DNA from: a virus
Strand: one strand, 5' to 3'
Virus record (IMG/VR): IMGVR_UViG_3300047372_000034
Span: 1 to 22,677 of that record
DNA: 22,677 bases
The notes beneath the pieces were generated by a model. That model saw only the letters and a program-made list of their open reading frames with translations, had not been told where the DNA came from and searched no databases. Shown here one piece after another: positions 1 to 6,363 of the stretch (the first letter of the stretch is position 1; each line of letters starts with the position of its first letter). The position numbers and the translations under genes are program-made.

Positions 1-1
1 T

Positions 2-523
2 GTAAGTTACGACTTAGGAATTGGTGATAGTACCGCTTTGTGGTTTGCACAGTTTGTTGGTCAAGAAATACATTTAATAGATTATTACGAAAATAGTGGT
101 GTAGGTTTAGACCATTATGCAAAAGTGTTAGATGAAAAAGGTTATCATTACGAAGCACATATTATGCCCCACGATGTTAGAGTTAAAGAATTAGGCACTG
201 GAAAAAGTCGTTTAGAAACTTTAGATAATTTGGGAATAAGAAATATCGAAATAGCACCCAGATTAAGTATTGATGACGGAATACAAGCTTCTAGGTCTAT
301 GCTTAACAAATGTTGGTTTGACGAAAAAAAATGTGAGCGTGGTATCGAAGCATTGTTGCAATACCGAAGGGAGTTTGATGAAAAACTAAAATCTTGGCGT
401 GGTCGCCCTTTGCACGATTGGACTTCACACGGCGCAGATAGCTTTAGATATTTGGCTGTTGGCTATAGGCCAAGCATAGATTGGGGCGAACCTATAAAAC
501 GTAATCTAAAGGGTATAGCGTAA
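2..523 (+). CDS. terL: Large terminase subunit, C-terminal nuclease part (5' truncated by window edge)
   Basis: The reading frame is open from base 2 and no start lies in the window, so this is the last 173 residues of a longer gene; the internal TTG at 38 is not the real start. It opens with YDLGIGDSTALWFAQ, the first motif of the RNase H-like terminase nuclease, whose Asp (codon 11-13) is a metal ligand. A second motif follows at MPHDV and a third near the end at SHGADSFRY, whose Asp is the last catalytic acid. The family uses this domain to cut concatemeric DNA during packaging at the portal; the ATPase half lies upstream of the window. The next gene starts 43 bases later. The class is nearly certain; the packaging mechanism cannot be read from this fragment. 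Confidence 0.93.
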   Translation, partial: VSYDLGIGDSTALWFAQFVGQEIHLIDYYENSGVGLDHYAKVLDEKGYHYEAHIMPHDVRVKELGTGKSRLETLDNLGIRNIEIAPRLSIDDGIQASRSMLNKCWFDEKKCERGIEALLQYRREFDEKLKSWRGRPLHDWTSHGADSFRYLAVGYRPSIDWGEPIKRNLKGIA

Positions 524-565
524 TTTAATTTTATATGTTATAGAGATTCTTATAGGAGGGTGGCT

Positions 566-736
566 ATGGCAAAACCAGTTTGGAAAAGTAAAAATCCAAA
601 ACCTAAAAGTAAGCGGCGCAAAATGACCGCCAAGGAAGAAGCCAAAGCGAAGCGCACCGCAAAAGCGGCAGGCCGACCCTACCCTAATATGGTTGACAAT
701 TTACGAGCTATGAAAAAGAAGAAAAGGAAAAAGTAA
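566..736 (+). CDS. Small, highly basic phage protein (56 aa), unknown function
   Basis: ATG at 566 is preceded by a very strong ribosome binding site, AGGAGGG at about 554-560. The 56 residues are about 40 percent Lys plus Arg with only three acidic residues. The N-terminal half is a low-complexity Lys/Pro/Arg tract, followed by GRPYPNMVDNLRAMKK and a polybasic end. The GRPYPN(M/L)VDN element looks conserved, as in short proteins I recall next to the terminase in marine podoviruses; this is recall, not a search. The charge suggests contact with DNA or RNA. The stop overlaps the next tiny ORF as TAATG, so the two are probably translationally coupled. Confidence 0.82.
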   Translation: MAKPVWKSKNPKPKSKRRKMTAKEEAKAKRTAKAAGRPYPNMVDNLRAMKKKKRKK

Positions 737-780
737 TGCCCTACGGTAAAGGTAAGAAAAAAGGCGGCAAGAAAAAATAA
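736..780 (+). CDS. 14-residue Lys/Gly mini-ORF between two coupled genes
   Basis: ATG at 736 overlaps the previous stop as TAATG. The ORF reads MPYGKGKKKGGKKK and ends in TAA directly before the ATG at 781. Seven of its first nine residues-worth of sequence pattern (MPYGKG then Lys/Gly) resembles the N-terminus of small basic marine-phage proteins I recall. It could be a real peptide, the remnant of a longer gene, or a translated spacer that carries ribosomes from the 56-residue gene to the next one. It is too short for coding statistics; the perfect fit between a stop and a start on each side is the main support. Confidence 0.45.
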   Translation: MPYGKGKKKGGKKK

Positions 781-1179
781 ATGGCTTACACTAGCTTGAT
801 GGATATGTTTGACGGCGGCGGCGCAGGCCGTTCTGGTGCAACATTTCAAGGTGGTGGGCTATTAAGTGCATTAGCAAACAGGTTTGCCAAGCCTATAGGT
901 TCTCAGCGTAGAAGTTCAGAAAACCTATCTAATATGATTAACCAGTTACAAAGCGGTGGAATGTCAAACAAATCCATTCCCAATATTATTGATATGACTG
1001 GCGAAGTAGAAGACCTTTCTGGGGTTGGCATACCAGAAAAAATAAATGTAAGTGAATTAGACGATATATCTTTTAAAGAATTTTCAGAATTAGCTTTGCC
1101 AGTTTTTGAAGAAAAAGGTGTAACTCCATCTTATGATGATTTATTAAGGGCATATGTTAATTATTTAAATAGGCCATAG
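781..1179 (+). CDS. Hypothetical phage protein (132 aa) with Gly-rich N-terminus
   Basis: ATG at 781 directly follows the TAA of the mini-ORF, so initiation probably depends on upstream translation. The first 30 residues are rich in Gly and aromatics (GGGGAGRSGATFQGGG), followed by a Ser/Asn/Gln linker and an acidic C-terminal half (about 80-132) with probable helices. No signal peptide or membrane segment is visible. I do not recognise the family. Its place between terminase and adaptor, in a module that otherwise carries virion genes, makes a minor structural or assembly role plausible. The stop at 1177-1179 is followed by the next ATG at 1181. Confidence 0.78.
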   Translation: MAYTSLMDMFDGGGAGRSGATFQGGGLLSALANRFAKPIGSQRRSSENLSNMINQLQSGGMSNKSIPNIIDMTGEVEDLSGVGIPEKINVSELDDISFKEFSELALPVFEEKGVTPSYDDLLRAYVNYLNRP

Positions 1180-1180
1180 A

Positions 1181-1441
1181 ATGGCAAAAGACCCTAGACT
1201 AAAACGTGCAGGAGTTAGCGGATACAACAAGCCAAAACGTACCCCTAGCCACCCTAAAAAATCCCACATAGTTGTCGCAAAAGAAGGTAGTAAAATAAAA
1301 ACTATTCGCTTTGGGCAACAAGGCGTTAAAGGTGATAAAAAGATGACCAAACGAAATAAAGCTTTTAAAGCAAGGCAAAAAAAATGGATAGATAGGGGCA
1401 AAATGTCGGCGGCTTATTGGGCAAACAAAGTAAAGTGGTGA
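1181..1441 (+). CDS. Small basic phage protein (86 aa), DUF5872-like
   Basis: The 86 residues contain about 27 Lys or Arg against four acidic residues. The protein opens MAKDPRLKRAGVSGYNKPKR, has a central segment IVVAKEGSKIKTIRFGQQGV that could form a beta-hairpin, and ends KMSAAYWANKVKW. I recall this pattern in a domain-of-unknown-function family of phage and other viral proteins (I believe DUF5872), but I could not run a profile. The ordered aromatic end and the charge argue for a folded basic protein that binds nucleic acid or another virion part. It sits two bases after the upstream stop and six bases before the adaptor gene. Two antisense ORFs over it are shadows. Confidence 0.85.
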   Translation: MAKDPRLKRAGVSGYNKPKRTPSHPKKSHIVVAKEGSKIKTIRFGQQGVKGDKKMTKRNKAFKARQKKWIDRGKMSAAYWANKVKW

Positions 1442-1446
1442 TATAG

Positions 1447-2064
1447 ATGCCATTATCAAATTATACAGAACTAAAGGCAAGTATAGCTGACACGCTAAAC
1501 AGAGATGATTTAACGGCAGTTATACCAGATTTTATAAAACTAGCTGAAGCCCAATTAAATAGAGATTTAAGGCATTGGCAAATGGAAGATAGGGTTATTG
1601 CAACAGCCGACCAACAATATTTAAGTTTACCCAATAACTTCATTAGTCCTATTAGAATTACTATGACCGCTAGCCCAACACATACTTTAGAATTAATAAG
1701 TCCTTTTGATATTTCTAAAATGCGAATGCAAAATTCTGATAATGTGGGTCGGCCTGAGTTTTATGCTGTAGTGGACGGGTCTTTTGAATTATATCCAACG
1801 CCAGATGCAGATTATGTAGTCGAGCTTGTTTATTATGAAAACATACCTGATATAGCCGCAAACACTACAAACTGGCTTTTAACAAATTACCCTGATGCTT
1901 ATTTGTATGGTTCACTGCTTCACAGTTCGCCATATTTGCAAGAAGACCAGAGAGTAGCAGTCTGGAATGCGTTGTATCTAAACGCTGTTTCTGCTATAAA
2001 TTTAGAAGGAGAGCGAGCTAGAACATCGGGTTCGGGTCGTAGAATACAAATTAGGAGCTATTAA
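1447..2064 (+). CDS. Head-tail adaptor, SU10/P22 gp4-like
   Basis: 205 residues, a normal length for the phage adaptor family. The N-terminal 45 residues form helices ending IKLAEAQLNRDLRHWQME, a signature I associate with SU10-type adaptors (gp4-like head completion proteins). A beta-rich middle follows, with PNNFISPIRI at about 57-66 and ELYPTPDADYVVELVYYE near 113-130. The C-terminal part (LLTNYPDAYLYGSLLHSSPYL) is typical of the family, where a helical bundle docks on the portal ring and closes the head-tail junction. Finding SU10-type portal and capsid genes downstream supports the call. The next gene begins at the base after the stop. Confidence 0.85.
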   Translation: MPLSNYTELKASIADTLNRDDLTAVIPDFIKLAEAQLNRDLRHWQMEDRVIATADQQYLSLPNNFISPIRITMTASPTHTLELISPFDISKMRMQNSDNVGRPEFYAVVDGSFELYPTPDADYVVELVYYENIPDIAANTTNWLLTNYPDAYLYGSLLHSSPYLQEDQRVAVWNALYLNAVSAINLEGERARTSGSGRRIQIRSY

Positions 2065-2496
2065 ATGGCAAGTTTTACAAAAGTAAATGACTTTGTGGTC
2101 AACCTAGCGAACGCGATGGACATGAACGCTGACACGTTTAAAGTTGCGCTTTCTAACACTGACCCAACATCTGGAACAAGTGTCGTAACAGATGGAAACG
2201 GTGTATTGGCTAATTGTGCTGAAATATCGTATACAAATCTTTCCGACAGAACATTGGCAAACGTAACCAGTACGCAAACAGGTGGCGTTTATAAATTATC
2301 GGCAGACGATAAAGTTTTGACCGCATCTGGCGGTTCTGTAGCGGCTTTTAGATATGTTGTTATTTATAACGATACACCAACCTCCCCCGCAGACCCTATA
2401 GTCGGTTATTATGATTATGGGTCATCATTAACACTTAATGATGGTGACACGTTTACAATCGACATCGGTACTAACGGACTATTAACACTTACTTAG
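2065..2496 (+). CDS. Putative small virion protein (143 aa), unknown fold
   Basis: ATG directly follows the adaptor stop. The 143 residues are rich in Thr, Ser, Asp and Gly with almost no basic residues, and alternating hydrophobics suggest an all-beta domain (GGSVAAFRYVVIYNDTP, GDTFTIDIGTNGLLTLT). The composition matches decoration, tail or fibre-associated proteins. The ordering after the adaptor and before a fibre gene supports a virion role. Proteins beginning MASFTKVNDFV that end in a TFTIDIG-type strand are common in marine phages as I remember them, without an assigned function. No catalytic motif is visible. Confidence 0.8.
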   Translation: MASFTKVNDFVVNLANAMDMNADTFKVALSNTDPTSGTSVVTDGNGVLANCAEISYTNLSDRTLANVTSTQTGGVYKLSADDKVLTASGGSVAAFRYVVIYNDTPTSPADPIVGYYDYGSSLTLNDGDTFTIDIGTNGLLTLT

Positions 2497-2508
2497 TAGG
2501 AGCGCATC

Positions 2509-3543
2509 ATGGCAAAACTATTTAACAGAGCCAAGATGAACACCTCAACAAGTGGCTCGGGAACTTTAACATTAACTACAGCCGACACTGGTTATCAAAC
2601 ATTTGCTGATGCGGGTGTTACAAATGGCGATGTAGTTGCATACGTTATAGAAGAAGGAACAAACTGGGAGATAGGAACAGGAACTTATTCTTCAAGTGGG
2701 ACTACCTTAACAAGAACACCAACTGAGAGCAGTGGTGGCGGCAGTGCTATTTCATTAGGTGGGACTGCAAAAGTTTTTATCACTGCATTATCTGACGATT
2801 TTGGCAAGGTACAGCATGATGGCGTTACTAAAATGGTGGCGCACTCTAGCGGTATTACTGTTACTGGTAATGTTACTGTTAGTGGAAATGTAGATGGCAG
2901 AAACCTTGCAACAGATGGCACAAAGCTAGATGGTGTTGCAACTAATGCTGATGTAACATCTACAGCTTTGCCAAGTGCATTAACAGGGTTATCAACAGAA
3001 ACAAGTTTATCAGGTTCCGATATAATACCAGTATATGATGGTACTTCTGCAACTTGGAAAAAAGCAACAATAACAAATGCTTCCTTACAAGGACCAACTG
3101 GACCAACTGGGTCAACAGGTTCGCAAGGGGCGCAAGGCAATACTGGACCAACTGGACCAACTGGACCCGCAGGCTCAAACGGTTCTACTGGACCCACAGG
3201 ACCCACAGGACCAACAGGACCTCGAGGACCTACTGGACCTACTGGACCGCGCGGACCAACTGGACCGACAGGACCTACTGGAAATGCCGCGACAGGTTGG
3301 AACCAAGTGGGTTCTTATGCTCAAATACAATGGGCAGGGTCAGGGCTAAGACACGCAGGGTCAACCGTTGGGTCTAGCAGTTTATACGCTTGCAGTAACT
3401 ATGCCTATCTTTATGGTGGACACTCTACAACCAACAGGCCAAGCGGCTCTTGGAGGCTTATGGGTGGTCTTGGTAGATATAACGGTTCATCAAACTTAAA
3501 CCGTGACGATATGTATGCGTCAGTATTTGTGAGGTATGCTTAA
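2509..3543 (+). CDS. Collagen-like tail fibre protein
   Basis: 344 residues with three parts. Residues 1-95 are a beta-rich phage-fibre N-terminal domain (strands around [17 protein letters not shown]). Residues 96-194 form a Thr/Ser/Asp-rich stalk. Residues 195-260 hold 22 uninterrupted Gly-X-Y triplets, mostly Gly-Pro-Thr with two Gly-Pro-Arg. The last 84 residues form a globular tip ending [12 protein letters not shown]. Collagen-like repeats in phages usually make trimeric rods, so this is probably a trimeric fibre whose C-terminal knob binds the host surface. A good Shine-Dalgarno (TAGGAG at 2496-2501) precedes ATG. The stop overlaps the chaperone start as TAATG, tying it to the chaperone and oxygenase genes that follow. 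Confidence 0.9.
   Translation: MAKLFNRAKMNTSTSGSGTLTLTTADTGYQTFADAGVTNGDVVAYVIEEGTNWEIGTGTYSSSGTTLTRTPTESSGGGSAISLGGTAKVFITALSDDFGKVQHDGVTKMVAHSSGITVTGNVTVSGNVDGRNLATDGTKLDGVATNADVTSTALPSALTGLSTETSLSGSDIIPVYDGTSATWKKATITNASLQGPTGPTGSTGSQGAQGNTGPTGPTGPAGSNGSTGPTGPTGPTGPRGPTGPTGPRGPTGPTGPTGNAATGWNQVGSYAQIQWAGSGLRHAGSTVGSSSLYACSNYAYLYGGHSTTNRPSGSWRLMGGLGRYNGSSNLNRDDMYASVFVRYA
3091..3288 (+). repeat. Collagen-like (Gly-X-Y)22 coding repeat
   Basis: 22 consecutive 9-base units encode triplets that begin with Gly. GPT dominates, with [18 protein letters not shown], two GPR and GNA as variants. Gly is almost always GGA, while Pro uses CCA, CCC, CCT and CCG and Thr uses ACT, ACA and ACG. The array is therefore a protein-level repeat, not a recent DNA duplication. 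Pro sits in the X position and Thr mostly in Y. Other-frame ORFs here (W-T-N and L-D-Q periodic peptides) are artefacts. Confidence 0.95.
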
Positions 3544-3968
3544 TGTCTATTCCAATTACAGAATACCGTAATGCTAAAGTTTTAACGGAAGACGGTGGGC
3601 GCATAGATGTTGAAATAAACCACCCTGATTATGGTTGGATAGAATACACGCTTGATGTTGAAGATACCGACATGACCATAGATAACAGCGCATTAATGAC
3701 CTTAATCGGTGACGATAAAGAACCTTATGTTGCCCCTACAGCCGAAGCAATCGCGGCTGAAAAGGCTTTTGTTATAAGGGAAGAAAGGGGTTTTAGGTTG
3801 GCGCAATTAGATATTATTCTTTCTAATCCTTTACGTTGGGATGCAATGTCGGACGAAGAAAAAGCTCCTTGGATAGCCTACAGAACGGCATTATTAGATG
3901 TTCCACAGCAATCATCTTTTCCAGAAAGTGTTACTTGGCCTGCCTCCCCCGATGGTATGTTTTCGTAA
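3543..3968 (+). CDS. Tail fibre assembly chaperone (Phage_tail_APC-like)
   Basis: 141 residues. The C-terminal half carries the pattern of phage tail/fibre assembly chaperones: R-x-RLAQLDIILSNPLRW, then DEEKAPWIAYRTALLDVPQQ and a closing FPESVTWPASP. The middle (AEAIAAEKAFVIREERG) is the Ala/Glu-rich helix that precedes it in the family. Members assist folding or trimerisation of the adjacent fibre and are usually encoded directly after it, as here. Both ends are TAATG overlaps, with the collagen-like fibre upstream and an oxygenase downstream, so the four genes are probably made together. The N-terminal 65 residues look like a small beta domain I cannot name. Confidence 0.85.
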   Translation: MSIPITEYRNAKVLTEDGGRIDVEINHPDYGWIEYTLDVEDTDMTIDNSALMTLIGDDKEPYVAPTAEAIAAEKAFVIREERGFRLAQLDIILSNPLRWDAMSDEEKAPWIAYRTALLDVPQQSSFPESVTWPASPDGMFS

Positions 3969-4633
3969 TGGATATAAAAGAAATTAATTTACTAGGAAAT
4001 CGTTCGTTTCAAATAGATAATTTTTACGACCACCCTGCTTATATTATGGATATGGTGTTATCAGGACCACCAAATAAAGTAATGACTGAACACCCACTAC
4101 ATGGTGATGAGTTTTTTGATTTGCGCCATCATAGAAAAGAGCCAACGCTAGAAAAATATACAGACCAATTAGTTGAGATATTAGATAGTGAATTGCAATC
4201 TTTTGATGTTTATAAAGAGGACGGTTGCGATGTTTTGGACACTAATTTTATGCGGTGGAAAAAATCAGATTGGAATAATTACGAAGAAAATTTTTGGTTT
4301 CCGCATCAAGACGATGGTTGGGTATGTATAGTATATTTAAATGAAGCCGAAACAAATGGAACAAATATTTATGTTGATAAACACGCAAGCATACATAGAT
4401 ACGGAGGCAAAAAAACGGCAGAAGACCGTCACCCTTGGAAACCTAAATCAGATTTTGAAATAGTAGATTATCTAGAACCAAAATTTAACAGGGGTTATTT
4501 GTTCAATGCAAAGCGCATACCTCATGGAGCCGCTATAAATGATGATACATATTTTTATTCCGAAGCAGACAAAAATTACAGTCGGCACAGATTAAACCAA
4601 GCTTTATTCTTTTTTCCAAGGCCACCAAAATAA
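3968..4633 (+). CDS. 2OG-Fe(II) oxygenase-like protein 1 (221 aa)
   Basis: Start chosen at 3968, where ATG overlaps the chaperone stop as TAATG; a longer reading to 3836 would run back through the chaperone in another frame. The 221 residues show the double-stranded beta-helix dioxygenase pattern: HxD at H113-D115 in FWFPHQDDGWVCIVYLNE, NGTNIYVD as the middle strand, distal His at H186 in RIPHGAA, and a candidate 2-oxoglutarate-binding Arg at R206 or R208 in SRHRLNQALFFF. I associate this with the DUF6445 group. The family hydroxylates protein or small-molecule carbon using oxygen and 2-oxoglutarate. Substrate is unknown; position after a collagen-like fibre points to that fibre. Ends in TAATG with the second oxygenase. 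Confidence 0.8.
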   Translation: MDIKEINLLGNRSFQIDNFYDHPAYIMDMVLSGPPNKVMTEHPLHGDEFFDLRHHRKEPTLEKYTDQLVEILDSELQSFDVYKEDGCDVLDTNFMRWKKSDWNNYEENFWFPHQDDGWVCIVYLNEAETNGTNIYVDKHASIHRYGGKKTAEDRHPWKPKSDFEIVDYLEPKFNRGYLFNAKRIPHGAAINDDTYFYSEADKNYSRHRLNQALFFFPRPPK

Positions 4634-5172
4634 TGCGACAAAACTGGCAATTATATAAAAGAAATATTGCGCCTGACGTAGTGCAAAATATTATTGACCA
4701 AGCAGGCGAAACAACAAAAGCAGGCACGTTTAATAACGCAGACGATAGTGTTCGAAGCAGTCGTGTTTGTTGGCTTACAAACGAAGATTGGCTTAAAGAT
4801 TTGCTATTTCAGTATGTAGACCACTCATGCCAAAATGCTTTTTATGTAAATGTTTTTAAAAATGCAGAAATACAATATACAGAATACCATGCTTCAGAAA
4901 ATGGCCATTATGATTGGCATCACGACATAGATTGGAACGCAAATGATGGTTTAGATAGAAAGCTTTCTATAACTGTTCAGTTAAGCGACATAAATGAATA
5001 CGAGGGTGGCGACTTTCAATTTACAGAAGTTCCAAACCCAGAAATGGAAGATGCAAAGCAAAAAGGTACTGTTTTGATTTTTCCAAGCTATTTAATACAT
5101 CAAGTTTCGCCAGTGACTAAAGGCGTAAGAAAATCACTTGTGGCATGGTTCAAGGGACCAAAGTGGCAATAG
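4633..5172 (+). CDS. 2OG-Fe(II) oxygenase 2, prolyl-hydroxylase-like (179 aa)
   Basis: 179 residues covering one prolyl 4-hydroxylase/PKHD-type domain. Visible features are YTEYHASENGHYDWHHDID with the iron-binding HxD (H96-D98), EGGDFQF as the conserved turn, GTVLIFPSYLIHQVSPV with the distal iron ligand H156, and GVRKSLVAWF with R166 ten residues later, the usual 2-oxoglutarate carboxylate ligand. All four key residues are present, so an active dioxygenase is expected. Phages commonly carry such domains, but mostly without known substrate. Here it is coupled through TAATG junctions to another oxygenase, a chaperone and a collagen-like fibre. The stop is followed 14 bases later by the next gene. 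Confidence 0.92.
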   Translation: MRQNWQLYKRNIAPDVVQNIIDQAGETTKAGTFNNADDSVRSSRVCWLTNEDWLKDLLFQYVDHSCQNAFYVNVFKNAEIQYTEYHASENGHYDWHHDIDWNANDGLDRKLSITVQLSDINEYEGGDFQFTEVPNPEMEDAKQKGTVLIFPSYLIHQVSPVTKGVRKSLVAWFKGPKWQ

Positions 5173-5186
5173 AAAGGGTGTAAATT

Positions 5187-5810
5187 ATGACAGCTTTCGC
5201 TCCGTTAGGCTCAACCGCAATAGGCCAAGCATCAACAAATGCAAATTATGCAATGGGTGCGGGTAGCGGAACTTTTACCCTGTCACTGCGTGGCGCGGCA
5301 TTATTGATAGCTGATATTTTTCCTTATGGTGTTTTTCAAATTGACGGTAGACCTGTTACTTTAACCGCACAAAGGCCGTTATCTGTTAATCATGGTGCTT
5401 TTACTTATACTGGGCAAAACGTTGAGTTAGACTATGGTTTTGGAATTGTAGTTGATACAACAACATTTACATATTCTGGTCACAATGTAATTTTAGATGT
5501 TGGCTTTGGTATGGTTCTAGATACTGCCACTTTTGCAGTAACAGGACAAAATATAGATTTTACAAAACAAATGAACATTTCAGCAGAAACTGGAGCGTTT
5601 ACTTATACTGGTCAAGATGCCTTTAAAGGTGTTGGCGAAGCTTTTGCTGTTGGAACATTTACTTACACAGGGCAAGCAGTGGATATGACGGTTCAAAGGC
5701 TGTTTCAACCGTTATCAGGCGAATTTACTTATTCTTTTGCGGCAGACATAAAAACAAGAGGTTGGTTTAGTCCAACCGTACCGCCTACAATATGGACTGA
5801 TGCGGCCTAA
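5187..5810 (+). CDS. Repeat-built virion or fibre protein with 22-residue FTYTGQ repeats
   Basis: 207 residues built from a repeat that begins with Phe (consensus FTYTGQNVxL). Phe starts fall at residues 30, 50, 72, 94, 116, 138, 158 and 180, giving a period of 22 with two of 20. Alternating hydrophobics suggest each unit supplies two or three beta-strands, as in a beta-solenoid or a chain of beta-hairpins. No signal peptide or membrane segment is seen. Similar GxFxxTGQ repeats occur in marine phage structural proteins as I recall them. It lies between the oxygenases and a fibre gene, so a tail appendage is likely. A Shine-Dalgarno AAAGGG precedes the start. Confidence 0.82.
   Translation: MTAFAPLGSTAIGQASTNANYAMGAGSGTFTLSLRGAALLIADIFPYGVFQIDGRPVTLTAQRPLSVNHGAFTYTGQNVELDYGFGIVVDTTTFTYSGHNVILDVGFGMVLDTATFAVTGQNIDFTKQMNISAETGAFTYTGQDAFKGVGEAFAVGTFTYTGQAVDMTVQRLFQPLSGEFTYSFAADIKTRGWFSPTVPPTIWTDAA
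5274..5741 (+). repeat. 22-residue protein repeat region (8 units)
   Basis: The encoded units start at Phe30, 50, 72, 94, 116, 138, 158 and 180 of the protein. Units 3, 4, 6 and 7 carry the clearest FTY(T/S)G motif, unit 5 reads FAVTGQN, and the first two and the last are degenerate. The DNA has diverged between units, so this is an old duplication. Confidence 0.85.
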
Positions 5811-5841
5811 CGTGATAGGTTGTTATAAATAGGAGATAAAA

Positions 5842-6363
5842 ATGGCTATTACACTTACCAAACCGACAGTTGGAGGTTCAGAGGGAACTTGGGGAAATAC
5901 CATCAATACAGCCCTTGATGACGTACAAAACGCTTTAAATGGAACCGCAGGAACTGTTGCGCCAAATTTAACTAAAGTAACAATTAACGGAACTGACGTA
6001 ACGGCAACGGCGGCAGAATTAAATGCTCTTGATGGTGTAACATCAACAGCCGCAGAATTAAATATTTTAGACGGTGTGACCGCCACAGCTTCAGAATTAA
6101 ATGCCTTAGATGGTATTACTTCTACAGCCGCAGAATTAAATTTATTAGATGGCTCAGTTGCTAACACAGTCGTTAATAGCAAAGCGGTAGTTTACGGCTC
6201 ATCTGGTCAAGTACAAGCAACAACTGTTGATTTAGGCGATTGGACAATAACCCAGTCTGGAAGCAGTTTAAAGTTTGCTTACCAAGGAACAAATCGTTTT
6301 TCATTATCATCAAGTGGTGCATTAACAGTAGAAAACAATATAACAGCTTATGGAAGTGCATAA
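5842..6363 (+). CDS. Tail fibre protein with TAAELN repeats (173 aa)
   Basis: AGGAG at 5831-5835 lies six bases before ATG. The N-terminal 50 residues (SEGTWGNTINTALDDVQNALN) match the opening of many marine and cyanophage fibre proteins. Four tandem 13-residue units follow at 53-104 with the core TAAELNxLDG, a known fibre-stalk repeat in marine phages that probably forms a trimeric helical or beta segment. The end (DLGDWTITQSGSSLKFAYQGTNRFSLSSSGALTVENNI) looks like a short beta-helical foot. At 173 residues it is short for a fibre, so it may be a stalk piece that joins another protein, perhaps the product of the next gene. Confidence 0.85.
   Translation: MAITLTKPTVGGSEGTWGNTINTALDDVQNALNGTAGTVAPNLTKVTINGTDVTATAAELNALDGVTSTAAELNILDGVTATASELNALDGITSTAAELNLLDGSVANTVVNSKAVVYGSSGQVQATTVDLGDWTITQSGSSLKFAYQGTNRFSLSSSGALTVENNITAYGSA
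5998..6153 (+). repeat. Four 13-residue TAAELNxLDG repeats
   Basis: Four 39-base units encode VTATAAELNALDG and three close variants without any gap. Units differ mainly at the third codon base and at residues 3 and 10, so the array is conserved as protein. Confidence 0.93.

Noticed and set aside
2685-3206. 173-residue minus-strand ORF rich in Gly-Pro-Val over the collagen-like repeat
   Set aside because: It is the complement of the triplet repeat of the fibre gene, with no ribosome binding site and no matching neighbours.
3091-3288. Repeat array resembling a CRISPR
   Set aside because: Units are 9 bases with no spacers and encode collagen-like triplets.
3054-3377. Plus-strand ORFs with W-T-N and L-D-Q periodicity
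   Set aside because: They are the repeat DNA read in the wrong frames; the Gly-X-Y frame extends with a fibre-like start and tip on both sides.
3836-3967. 44-residue upstream extension of oxygenase 1
   Set aside because: It lies inside the chaperone gene in another frame; ATG 3968 gives the TAATG junction seen repeatedly here.
5801-5835. TATAAA at 5824-5829 as a promoter for the TAAELN fibre
   Set aside because: No -35-like hexamer lies 16-18 bases upstream; the box overlaps AT-rich leader next to the ribosome binding site.
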